A stretch of 64,000 nt of DNA from Larix kaempferi (lineage: Eukaryota > Streptophyta > Pinopsida > Pinales > Pinaceae), in NCBI GenBank assembly GCA_027924585.1, contig BSBM01001445.1, positions 744,001-808,000 on the forward strand, written 5' to 3'. Of this stretch, positions 36,131-47,502 are shown one piece after another. The translations under genes were made by a program, and so were the position numbers. Below the pieces are notes generated by a model. It saw nothing but the letters and a program-made list of their open reading frames with translations. It ran no database searches and was not told where the DNA came from. Positions within the stretch are counted from its first letter, which is position 1, and each line of letters opens with the position of its first letter.

Positions 36131-37510
36131 TACTTTAAATTTCCTCCACTAAAAGTATTTGTGAAGGTTGTTTGCTTGGTAAAAATCATAAGGAAAAGTT
36201 TGATAAAGGTAAAGCTTTGCATGTTAAAGAACAATTCCAATTAATTCATATAGTGATATATCTGGTCCTCTTGAAACTCCTTCATTGTCTCATGTTTTCT
36301 ATTTTCTTATTTTTATTGATGATTATAGTATAAAAACTTAGGCTTATTTTTTGAAATATAAAAGTGAAAGATTTGGTATATTTCAAGAATTTAAATCCTT
36401 GGTTGAAAATGAATTTGGTAAAAGTATTAAGACATTTAGAATTGATAAAGGGGGGGATTCACCAAAAATTAATGTATTGCATATATATCTAAGCTTGAAA
36501 TTCAACATCAAGAATGGTGTTCCCTATACACCTCAACAAAACCAGGTATTTGAAAGGCAAAATAGAACTTTGGTTGAAATGGCTAGATGTATGCTTTATT
36601 ATAAAGGATTACATAAAAGGTTTAGGGAAGAATTTATTTGTTCTGTTAACGATATATTAAATAGAGTCCCTACTAAAGCAGTTTTGCAAGTTACTCCCAA
36701 AGAAAAATGGAATGGAATAAAACCCAATATTAGTAACTCTAGGGTAATTGGAAATGAATGTTGGGCCCATGATTCTAGTTGAAAAACAGAAAAAGTTAGA
36801 GCCCAATTATCACAAATGTATTTCCATTTGTTATAGTGAGGATTCCGAAGCTAATAGGTTATTTGACCCATCTACCCAAGGTGTTATCATATGGAGATAT
36901 GTTCAATTTAATGATGTCTTTCCTCCACATGAGTGTACTGAACCTCATGTTACCTTGAATTTTCCTTCATCTTATATTGTTCCTATATTTGTTACCCCTT
37001 CCTTTCCTTCTATTCTTGTTATTTATCCTAGTTCACATTCTTATTCAAGTGATCCACATGAATGTTTTAAATATACTAGAGTGGTTCCTACCCCTACTTC
37101 TCTTCATGTTTGGGCTAGGAAAACACTTGAATCCATAGGTTCTGAGACTAGTATTCCTTCCAATACCCGATGGACTAGATATCACTTTGTTCTTATGACT
37201 AAAGTATTAGCCATGGATGATACCTCCACATGTGCTCAAAATAAAGATAAACCTGAATGGAAAAAATCAATGACTACAGATTTTTACTCATTAATGAAGG
37301 ACAATACTTAGACTCTTGTTCTCCTTCCTCTTGCAAATAATTTAGTTGGTTGTAAATGGATATATAAAACAAGTTTACTACATAAGGATGGAATGAAAAA
37401 TATAAATCCTAATTAGTAGCAAAAGGTTTTTCTCAACAAGAAGGTATAGAGTATACTGAAACTTTTTCTCCAGCTTCTAAAATGAATACAATAAGAACAA
37501 TACTTTCTCT
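36131..37510 (+). pseudogene. E6 integrase and N-terminal RT
   Basis: Integrase traces: CEGCLLGKNHKEKFDKGK, FLIFIDDYS (Asp), IDKGGDS (Asp) and VPYTPQQNQVFERQNR (Glu). A Ser/Pro/Thr-rich linker follows (36820-37310), then the start of RT: CKWIYKT, KVFLNKKV-type frames and KMNTIRTILSLV up to 37510. There E8 interrupts. The frame changes at least four times. Confidence 0.85.
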
Positions 37511-40500
37511 TGTTGAGAGCTACCACCAGCTGAACATTTACATATCGAACAACCTTTACTAAGAAGGTTAGATAGAATCTTGCACTTGCTTATGATAAAT
37601 ACAAGAGCTCTCTGAAGGGATGGTTTTGGCTGACCATCAGCTGAAAATGGGCTAGCAGAAGCTGAAACCTTCTACTATGTGTGTGGTTTAATGTTGACCA
37701 CAAACTCTCGAACCTTCCTAAGAGGTTCTATGGAACTTGGATTGAAGGCTAAGAGGTTTTGTCTAGAATGGTGGTTTTAGGATGACCACAAACCAACTGG
37801 AGAGTTGAAAACAGGAAGTGAACATCATCAACTAGATGAACATTTCCATCATGACAACCTTTTGTCAAGTTAGCTAGAATCTTGCACATGATTATGCTAA
37901 TATAAGGTTCTCTTGATACTCGTGGTTTTAGGATGAACACCAAATTTGGAGCTCAGTTGAATATGTTTCTTCACAGGATCGCTTGTTACTGACGGTATTC
38001 ATTCCCCCCTTTCAGGAACAATGTGAGGAGAGGAGAGTCTCATGGTATCACAACTAGACACAAAACACATGAGTACTCTATGTCATGTGTATCTCATGTC
38101 TTTAGAATACATTCATATCATAATCAAGAATCTCTAACTATGGTGGTTGTCCAAACTCACTTTGGATCAGGCTTGCTTGATATGACTTACTTGAGGAAAA
38201 CTATAAGTGTTTGTTGTGATAGGGACAAGGCTTCGAAACTTGAAGCCTGAAATCATGTTCCCCCTTGTTAGGTACAAAGTAAGAAGCAATACAATAATCT
38301 GCTGCAAGTTTCACTCTTCCAAATTTCTTCATCTTCACACACCGATATGAAGAATGGTTGTGCTTCCCACAATGTCGACAAGGATGAAGATAAAAACACA
38401 AATCTTTCACATGGCCAACTCTGTCACACTATTTACATCTGGAATTCTGAATAGGTTGTACATCTGACATGGTTTCATTATTTTTTGGCAATTGATAGGA
38501 ATCATCTTCAAACAAGGGGTTATTCTGAACAAGCACTAGTTCAGAGTGTTGATTCCTGTGTTGTGCATCTTCCTCAATGGATTTCAAATTCTGCAATTGA
38601 TTGATGACAGTTTGGAGTGTGTCTTTGTTGATTGTGATTGATTCATCTACATCTGAATGTACTATATTATTCAACAACTCTAATGTTTCTTCTGTATTAG
38701 ACATAGTGAAGACAATTTAAGGCCTCCTTGTGCAGGTAGGAGCAAGTACAAGGACTCAATTAGATAGAGGGATTCTTGCAAATATACCCTTTACAAGCAA
38801 TGTTTCAGCAGATTCAAACTTAAAAGAGAAGGGTTGTGCCGAAAATACAAACACATACAATGTTCAATTAAACATGGCTTCAGTTTGGTACTGTAAACAA
38901 AACAAAAATGCAAACACCACAAACAAATACTAGAACTTACAAACAAAACACAGTCTGCAAGTTACATTCTTGAATGTTGAATTGAGAATATGCTATACCT
39001 AGATGATGTAGAACTTCTCTTCTTTTGGAGTGGCTGTAGCAACAACTAGAAAATTTCTTGGATTCTTCAAGTAGACACACCAAACCAATGTTTAGTCTTC
39101 TCTACAAGATTACTTCTATCAATTATATGTAGGATAATTGATGTCTAGAGAAAGATTTATCAATATGGCATACAATGTGCACTATGCAGGTCTACATTCT
39201 ACAACATGGTTTCTTCTATAGAAGCGTAGCTTCAAATTTCACAAGGTGTGCAATTTTTCTTCATAATGCTCCATATAGGTCTTTTATTAGAGATGATGAA
39301 CAATATTCATACAATCATGGGCAGCGAAGGAACGGTATTCAAGCACATGATGTTGTTGCAACAGTCACGTTTTACCTTCAATTGGGCATTTAACCACGAG
39401 ATGCTTCACACTCATAATTCTATAGTGTTATCTTGATTGAATCAATTTCCTTTTGTCAGTGTTGTGGCAGCAGTTGCACTATTAAGGTGATGAGCATTCT
39501 CTCAAATTTGAACCTATATATTTCTCTCCACTTGCTATATAGAAGAGAGAGTGGAGAAACAATATCATACTCCCATGCAACAATTAGGGTTCATGGAAGA
39601 GAACTGGCAGCACCAACAACACCAACGCTATTCTAATCATACAACAAAAATAAATGGAGCGCACGTTGTGGGAGTCACCAACTATGCAGGTACTTCGAAG
39701 AATGCATAGAAATGAATCATCAAAATCTATCAACAATCCGACTTTTCACCTTGGGAGATGGAGTCTGAATTCACTATACGATAATCTTCACTTTGAGAAA
39801 TACAAAAGGAACATTGGCATCTATCAATATGAGTTGATATGCATGTCATCGTTTGGAAATTGCGTGCTCTCGACATAAAAAAAACAATTCTCTTTATTAT
39901 ATAAATGACAAATGAGAAAACAAACATAGTCATGGTCCACGTAGCATTTGAGATATCCCACAGTCATGCAGCTTCACGATATTCTAACTCCCATGTCAGT
40001 CTTCACCAATCGTTGGTAAATAGGTCACCAATAGAGAAAGTCACAACACCAATGCAGCTTCACTTGTGAACAAGAGAGAAACCACAGCTTCAACGCACCA
40101 TCAATTTGGATGTTTGCAATTTGCTTTGACAAAAATCACAACGGTCTTCAAAGCTTCATAAGCTAGATATCAATGCAGCAGCAACGAGAGGACATAAAGT
40201 ATGATAGGGAGACCTCTACGCAGAAGCCTGCACAAAGGAAAAAATAAGGGTTTTTGGTGTACCCAGGGAGAGAGATCCCAGTCTTCAGGAACTTCAGATA
40301 GTTTGTGGAGATAAAACTATTAAGGCTTTCACCAGCAATTATAGTTCCATAGCAATAGTTTCTTATCACAAAATCGCAAAATTCATGCAAATTTAACCAA
40401 CTACACAGATCAAACTTAGTGCTTGCATATTATGCACAGAGTAAGCAAATCAGGATGCTTCTGAACATCTGAAAGAGCTTTCAACTGCGATCGACATGTT

Positions 40501-41638
40501 TGGATTTTCTCCACCTTGATGGCCATTAGAAGTCACATCGGATTTACATCTTCTACCTCATGTGTAGCTAGGTAATCTACATGAACTCGAAGTTCTTTAA
40601 TGCCTCTAATCCTTATATCACCAAAGGTAAATCTTCATCTGTCTTGATAACGGTCTCCACCATCATTCATTTTATCTTCTCTAAGCATCTAGAGATGCGC
40701 AGCCAATCCTTTGGAGGTTACAATTTACACAAAGATGGAGGTCGCAGCTCGATACTAGAGTGAATGCATTGCACGCACAGTGATAAGAAAAATGTGAAGC
40801 ACGGTAGCAGCCAGACAGTCACACGTAGGGTATTGAAACTTCTATCACATGAAGCAAAAATTGAGTGTGCTGAACACAAATTAGGGCTTCCTGGACAATC
40901 ATGTCCAAAGGAATAAATTCTGAGCAAACATTAATGAATACTAAATACTCATACTGAAACGAATAGAGTTATGAATTGATCATGTAGAGAGCAGACTGTT
41001 TAGCACAGTATGGTAGAGAGGAAACGCATACACCAAATTGGAGCAGGTACAGGCTAGGATGGGCATGCAGTATGTAGTTGCAAGAAAAACGTTATCTATC
41101 TTCTTTGAGAGCAGGAAATCTGGAAGACATACCCACCAGAGAAATGGGAAAGAAGAGTTATGAGCGCTCAACAAAATATGAAACGTACAGAACAGAGGAG
41201 ATGGTGTCATCGAGTTGGCACGATAGAATTTTGCAGCATCTAGAGAAAAAAATGGGAGCGGGTCTAAAAGAGAAGAAAAATTTCTCTCACATGTAGAGAA
41301 TATTGCGGAAGATGGCAATGTCGGGACCGAGAAGAAGTAGCAGTGGAGTAGACAGGAGAATAATTGTAGGACTAACCACAGGCCACAGGATAATAATCGC
41401 TAGTGCCATCTAGGGCACATAAACAGTAATTCATGAAGACTGGAATAATATGCATCAAACTACACTCATTATCTTTCATTAATTGTACATATATACAAGA
41501 GAATTGTCCCTTGAATTTCATATTCCCAAGTGGACTCTTGAAATTTCTAGTGACTTTTGGTCTACCCCAATAACCATTGATATTTTTTGCACGTGAATAG
41601 TGCACACCAATCATAACACCAATGATTAGTCTCCAACA
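37511..41638 (-). mobile_element. E8: 4.1-kb minus-strand insertion in E6 RT
   Basis: The RT of E6 breaks off after a LSLV block and resumes at 41641 with YQWEIHQMDVKS, so about 4.1 kb was inserted. On the minus strand the insert reads TGTTGGAGAC...CTCTCAACA, LTR-like TG...CA ends. The leader carries a TATATATG motif near 41488. I see no internal LTR copy, primer site, RT or integrase, and no clear target duplication. It encodes the double zinc-knuckle protein at 38201-38704; the rest (37511-38200, 38705-41638) shows no gene. Candidates: non-autonomous LARD-type element, or a transposed gene fragment. Confidence 0.6.
38201..38704 (-). pseudogene. CCHC double zinc-knuckle protein in E8
   Basis: It starts at ATG 38702-38704 (MSNTEETLELLNNIV) and runs about 167 codons with one in-frame stop between 38410 and 38429. 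The N-terminal half is acidic and helical (LQTVINQLQNLKSIEED). The C-terminal half has two adjacent CX2CX4HX4C clusters: the first, starting at about 38435, has a stop at its third position (CK-stop-CDRVGHVKDLC), and the second is CRHCGKHNHSSYRC. A basic stretch and a CPYHNKH tail follow. Such knuckles bind single-stranded nucleic acid and are typical of gag nucleocapsids. The N-terminus does not look like a known gag to me. Host gene fragment is an alternative. Confidence 0.6.
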
Positions 41639-41640
41639 CA

Positions 41641-42890
41641 TCTTATCAATGGGAAATACACCAAATGGATGTAAAGAGTTATTTTTTCAGTGGTCATCTT
41701 TGTGAATACATTTATATGCAACAACCTAATTTTATCATTGATGAAACTTAAAGTTTGGTATGTAAATTAAACAACTCTTTATATGGTCATAAACAAGCAC
41801 CTAGATCTTAGTATGATAAAATTGATACTTATTTCTTGAAGAATGGTTTCAAATGGTGTAAATATGATACAAATATGTATATTAAGAACTTTATGATGAT
41901 TTCTTCACTGTGTTACTTTATGTGGATGATCTAATCCTTATTAGTAGTCAGCTTGCATTTATACAGAAATTAAAGATTAATCTTCACCATCAATTTTAAA
42001 TGACAGATTTAGGCCCATTGCATTATTTGTTGGGTCTTTAGATTTGGAATATGGATAATGGTATATTCCTTTCTCATCTTAAGTATGCTACAAATTTACT
42101 TGCTCGGTTTCATATGAGTGATTGTAAGCCTTCACCAATGCCATTTCAATATGGTGTAAAGATAACAATTGATTGTTGTACTCCTATTGTTGATGCCAGT
42201 TTGTATCATCGACTTATGGGGATTTTTATAGACTTATGGGGATTTTTATATATTTGACACATAGTAGGACTTACCTCTTTTTTGCAATCAACATGGTCTT
42301 GAGATTTATGAAAAATCCTCATGAAATACATTGGAAAAGAACAAAGAGAACTCTTAGATATTTACAGAGGAAATTTCATTATGGTTTTTTTTATTCGAAC
42401 AGAGCTACTGTTTCACTTCTTGGTTATATAGATTGTGATTTGGTAGGAGATAATTCAAATCGAAGGTATATTGTAGGGTACACATTTGAGCTTGGTTTAG
42501 ATCTGATTTCATGGTCCAGTAAGAATTTGAGAACTCTTTCTCTTTCTTCTTTTGAAGCAAAGTACGGGGAATCTAAGGAAGCAACTAAAGAAGCAATGTG
42601 GATTCGGCATCTTCTTATAGATCTTGGATTGGTTTATAATTCTCCTACTGAGTTAATATGTGACAATCAAAGTGCAATTTAGATTGCATACAATCCATTG
42701 TATCACTCCAATACTAAACAAATTGATCTTGATACTCATTATATTCAATATCTTGTTGTGAATGGTGTTATTTGTTTGGAGTATTGGCCCACAGAACAAA
42801 AAGAAATAGATATATTGACCAATCCATGACAAAACTGAAGTTTGTATATCTTCAAAGTTTGTTGGGAATGTGGGAAGTTGTCGTCAAGGG
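41641..42890 (+). pseudogene. E6 RT and RNase H, resumed after E8
   Basis: It opens with YQWEIHQMDVKSYFFSGH, then LYGHKQAPRS and an intact YVDD box at 41919-41930, in broken frames. DCKPSPMPFQYG and SLYHRLMG follow, up to a 20-bp duplication at 42211-42250 that shifts the frame. RNase H continues with LGYIDCDLVGD (Cys and Leu where SDWAGD-type residues are expected), LISWSSKNLRTLSLSS and LICDNQSAI. The final HRTKRNRYIDQSMT region leads to the polypurine tract. Confidence 0.88.
42211..42250 (+). repeat. 20-bp tandem duplication in E6 pol
   Basis: GACTTATGGGGATTTTTATA occurs twice back to back (42211-42230 and 42231-42250). Because 20 is not a multiple of three it moves the frame, which matches the change from the frame ending at 42257 to the one starting at 42236. 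Confidence 0.95.
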
Positions 42891-42960
42891 TGGGTGACAA
42901 TGTAATTATGTCATTTTCCTCAATGCGTGTTCCTTCTACCTAGCCATCATTGAGGGGAAG

Positions 42961-43521
42961 TGTTAGAATGTATAATGTTAATATTACGTGTGTAATGATG
43001 TCTAGTGTGATTTTGTAATATGTTATGATGTCTTATCCGGCAAAGGAAGGCTTAATTGTCTCTATATTATGTAAAAGTAGTTATCATGCATGCATCATGG
43101 AGAAATATTCTCTTATTACCATTCATTATATAAGGAGGTGGAAAATCATTTATCCCACCTGTATTATGGGATGTAATTTTTTCGTACATCTAGCTATATA
43201 ATAGATCTGAAGGAGACCCTTTGGGTATTATGTTGTGATGTTATTGTAAATTTGTGATAAGAATATGTAGAGGATATCAAGTGTAAAATTTGATATTTCT
43301 AAATAAGAAAGAAGACCATACCTTCCTATGGATGTTTCCCCATTTGAGGTTTTACCATGTATATCTAGTGTACTATTCCTTTTTCTCTTGTCTCTTACTT
43401 ATTGTTTGATTGTATGGTGCTTGTATGGATAGAATGGTAGACTAGTAGATTCTTTCTATTGATTATGCATGCTAGAAAATGTATTGTTGAATGTTTAAGC
43501 ATATTTCTCAATAATCTAACA
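42961..43521 (+). repeat. right (3') LTR of E6
   Basis: Starts TGTTAGAATG after the purine run GAGGGGAAG (42952-42960) and ends CTAACA at 43521; TGTTAG and CTAACA are inverse. A TATA box TATATAAGG is near 43127. Length 561 bp. Confidence 0.94.
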
Positions 43522-43984
43522 AGTTAGACCTCAATTAAGAAAAATGGGAATACCTAAGTTTAGTGGAAATGAAGATAAAGATGAAATCACTCCTATGGAA
43601 TGATATAGGAGGATAAGGGAAGTTAGTAAGACTCCTTTGGGGGGGAAGTAATAAATTTTATAGTGAAGCTTGGGAGCGGTGGATTAGTATTGATAAAAAT
43701 ATACTAAATGGTACATGGGAAGTATTTAAACAAATATTCTCAAAAATATGGATCAAGGGTTCAAAAATGGAAGAGATGAATAAAAATCAAGATGAATTGA
43801 AAGAATCAAAAGAGGAAATAAAGAAAAAGGTGAGGAGTTATCCAAAATAAAAGTCCTTGATGAATCACTCATTAAAGAGGTTCATAAATTGAAGAATGAA
43901 AATCATGGGAAAGGAAAGTGGGACAAGGATGAGTGAAGGGAATAATTGAAAAAGAAGGATGAATAAATATGTAGATTATGAAAC
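43522..43984 (+). pseudogene. E5 gag-like fragment
   Basis: Right after E6 the frame reads MGIPKFSGNEDKDE, then a capsid-like part with EAWERWISIDKNILNGTW and VFKQIFSKIWIKG, and a Lys/Glu-rich tail. This is the W-containing pattern of retrotransposon gag proteins. Several stops and a shift near 43650 occur. It is cut by E9, whose left target duplication GAAAC is 43980-43984. Confidence 0.65.
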
Positions 43985-45765
43985 TATAATGTCCCCATTC
44001 AAATAAATCTCAAGAAGAGAAAATTCCATCAATCTACTAGTTTCCTAGGTTGGGGTGGAAACATTAGAATTGGAATAAGGGAACCATAAAACCCCCAAAT
44101 GGACATTAGATTGACAAAATATATTAAATGGGGAATAAATAAATAATTAAGATAGGAAAATAAGGTGGCACTTGGTCATGAGGGAACATTGGAGGTGTGG
44201 GGCCCACTTAAGCAAGATTCCCCATGCCACATGGCATCCCACTCTCACTCATTCAAATCCAAGGTGGAGTCCAACGTTATTGGGGGATTTGGAAGGGAAT
44301 AATACTTGGAATGACTCAATGGGGGTCAAAATTGAGAGGAAGAGTAACTCCCATGGAAGAGGAAGAGACATCTTGGAGCTATTGGGACACTTGGGCTAGA
44401 TTCCCTAACTTCTATGACAACAATGATGAAGATGCTATGACACTTATGACACAAATCAGACCTGAATGATGAAATATGACATATATGACATGTCAGGGCT
44501 AAACATATCCTCCAAGAGGGCGCACAAGGGAGTTAGGGTAGCCAAAGAGTCATCCATTCTAATTGAGTGAAGGAGGAGGCTAGGAATTGATGGACAAGTG
44601 GCACACATTGGAATCGCTTTCCAATTCGAGTTGGCATGAAGCTCATGTAGGGAATTAGAACCATGGAAGTATTGGAAAGGTAGAAAAATACAAGAACCAA
44701 GAAGGAGAGTGGATTTTGATAATTTCTCATTTTGCATATGGGAGAGCATAGCTTGTCCAAGCTAGTAGAGTGTTATTCTACTTCCCTTAGTACCAATTTC
44801 GAGGGTGAAAGATTACCATCCTAATTGGAAATTGGAGAGGCCATTCAGACCTTTCATTTGGATCTACAATGGATTTATTTGTTGTAGGTTGAATCTACAT
44901 GGAATATTTTGATTCTTTCTTCTTCAACTTGTTCCCATCTCTATCTCACATTTCTCTACATATTTTGGCTCTTGGAGGAAGGGCGCACTTGGTGAGAGGT
45001 TGATCTCTTTGTGAGAGTCCAAGATACACTATTTATTTGCAATATGATATATATACTTTGTATTTGATTCTCATAAGACTCTTAGGTCGAAATACCAATT
45101 GAAACTATGTAAAAATACCAAACAATGCATAAATGGTGTCATTTTCCCTATATCTTGTTGTGAGAGCTTGAAATTGATTTATTTCGATTTGTATCAGTTC
45201 ATCTCTGTGATTTTTATGATGTATGGAGATTCATTAATTTCATTAAGAAGTTTCATATACATTACATAATCCTTTGGAACATAAATCTCTAATTTCATAG
45301 CAAGTGGTGAAGTTTCCTATCATTTCCCCCTATGTGAAGACATGTCCACAAACCTATGATTTATGGGAGGTTAAGCAGCCTTTAGAAACTGAATAATGAT
45401 GAATTTGGGTTCCCATTGAATTAATTTAATTAATACATGTCTCTTTTCTGAAATTTGGGAGGGTTGTACTGCATTTTGGAATCCATTACTGACCTCTACC
45501 CTTGGGGGTTTGAACCTCGAAATTGCTAGTAAAATTCCCCAATTTCTCTTGAAGTTAAATGAATGTTGCAGAAGTATTTTGAGAGTTTCCATACATATAT
45601 AAGCCTCATTTTTATGTATTAATACATTTAAAATACATTCAGACCCAATTTGGAAGCATTTGGAGCTATTTGGAAGCATTGGAGTCATAACTAGTCTAAG
45701 GGTCGAATTGGCAAAAAATTGCAATTTTTCCAATTTTTCCAAATATATTAAAAATGGACACTACA
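43985..45765 (+). repeat. left (5') LTR of E9
   Basis: About 1.78 kb, from TATAATGTCCCC to GACACTACA. The second base is A rather than the usual G in both LTRs, so the terminal dinucleotide is TA...CA, unless the duplication is read differently. No protein-coding frame in it is conserved between the copies. Confidence 0.92.
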
Positions 45766-45782
45766 ATTGTTATCAGAGAATG
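45766..45782 (+). other. primer-binding site of E9, degenerate
   Basis: ATTGTTATCAGAG directly after the LTR corresponds to the initiator-Met site TTGGTATCAGAG with one change. Confidence 0.75.
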
Positions 45783-46167
45783 GTACTTGAAACTTATGTG
45801 GATGACCATTCATTAGGAAAAGAAGTCATAAAAATAACCCCCCACCCTTAGAAACTGAAATTGAAAGTATTTTTGGTGAAAGAGAAGAAGAAGGAGAAGA
45901 AGTGCATTCTTTTGTAACCATGACTAAGGATGAGAAAGGAACCTAAGAAACATAGGAGAATGATTAGTTTAGGAAATTCATGAAACCATTCTTTGAAGAC
46001 ATGAAAAAGCATATCATGAAAGGGTTCGAATTGTTGGCTAGTCAAATTGGAGGCAAATTGGCAATAGGAGGCAGCAGTAGATATCCTTTTGGGGAAAAAA
46101 GGCAATGGGTGAAAGTATTATCTCAAAGACAGGGCCTCATAATCGACCTCACGAATTTCAGTGTTCA

Positions 46168-47502
46168 ATAAGGGCTACTACACCTAAATTTCTTGATTCC
46201 AAAGAAGATCCTAACACCCCATATGACATGCAGGAATTTATAACAGAATGGCAGTAGTTGAGTGAAGATTGTAGAAGGACCCTACCATTTGATCAATACT
46301 TTATTGTCTCAAACAAGCTCAAAATTAGGGGAGGTAATAGGAATCCCTTTCAAAATAAAGAATTGAATTATGCCATAGGTAAAATTCCCCTTCCTACTTT
46401 TTATGGCTCACCTCAAAGTTCTGCAAGTACTTGGATACAAAAACTAGATGTGTATTTTTAGCTGAATCCAGTGGTTGAAGAGGATGCTCTAAAAATGGCT
46501 ATTTTGCATATCGAAGGAGAAGCCAATGATTGGTGGTTCCGTGGAATTAAAACTTGGGGACATGCTCAGGTTACAACATATGAATAATTTGTTAATAGTG
46601 TATTGGAAATATTTGAGCAAAAATACTCAGAAATGCCTTTCAAAGAACTAGCACAATTGAAGCAAACTGGAACCCCTGCTGAGTACATTTTGGAATTTCA
46701 AAAACTATCAGTTAAGGTTCCTGATATATCTATGGTAACATTAGTATTTCTATTTATTGAAGGTTTGTATGAACCTTTGAAGGGTTTAGTTAAGGCCCAC
46801 AAACCTACTTCATTGAAAGATGCCATGAACTTGGCAAGAGATCTACAAAATGTGCTACCCAAGACAAAGTTTCCTCCCAAGCCCAACTTTCCTTCCAAGT
46901 TCATATTTGAAAAGAATCCATGGAAAAAATATGCATTTGTAAAGGATAAGAAAGAGGGACCAAGAAAGGAAGAACTCAGAATAAATAAACTATGTTACAC
47001 ATGCTTCCAACCATGGGTACCAGGGCATACATGTGCTAAGGGGAAAGCACAAAACATTGAAGTATTTTCTTATGATGATGAGTATAAAGGGGGTATGGAG
47101 GAAGAAGGAAATATTTCAGACCAAGAAGAGGGATATGACACAACAAAAGAAGGGAAACAAGAAGAATATCATCCTTCACCTGACAAAGGGATAATGGCAG
47201 TGCTTTCAGGAGTTCCTCGTTTTTACACTATTCGATGCAAGGGAGTGGTACAAGGACAAAGGGTCTCTGTATTGGTATATGGAGGAGCCACACATAACTT
47301 ATTTGATGCATCTATGGTGGAAAGGAGAAATATACCTACTGAACCATTCGACGACTTCACAGTCATCATTCCAGGTCACAATACTATGGAGTGCAAAACA
47401 TGGATTCCAAAGCTACAACTCAACATAGGTAATTACACGTTTTCTGATAGATTTTATGTGGTTGATGTTGCTGATACTAATGTGGTATTGGGAGTGCAAT
47501 AG
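46168..47502 (+). pseudogene. E9 gag and protease
   Basis: Gag starts near 46168 (TPKFLDSKEDPN) and carries a capsid domain: KIPLPTFYGSPQSSASTWI, HIEGEANDWWFRGI and FEQKYSEMPFKELAQLKQ. The last 299 codons (46603-47502) are open. The zinc cluster is intact: CYTCFQPWVPGHTC near 46995. The protease follows with VLVYGGATHNLFD near 47270, where the catalytic Asp is Tyr, and VVDVADTNVVLGVQ. Stops are at 46258, 46459 and 46585 and at the protease end. Confidence 0.92.

Larger units (their letters stand above)
26402..43521 (+). mobile_element. E6: Ty1/copia element carrying E7 and E8
   Basis: LTRs are at 26402-26965 and 42961-43521, with an initiator-Met primer site and a polypurine tract (GAGGGGAAG) in place. 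The flanking 5 bp are GGTTA on the left and AGTTA on the right, a one-mismatch duplication. Its own coding parts are gag (27683-28345 and 35439 on), protease, integrase, and RT split at 37510/41641, followed by RNase H. Copia order. Chromovirus E7 sits in gag and the 4.1-kb E8 sits in RT. Without these the element is about 5.9 kb. Confidence 0.93.

Noticed and set aside
45371-45742. 123-codon minus-strand open frame, also 112 codons at 52417-52755
   Set aside because: Both lie at matching places in the two E9 LTRs, but frame and length differ and there is no known motif, so LTR sequence is the simpler reading.
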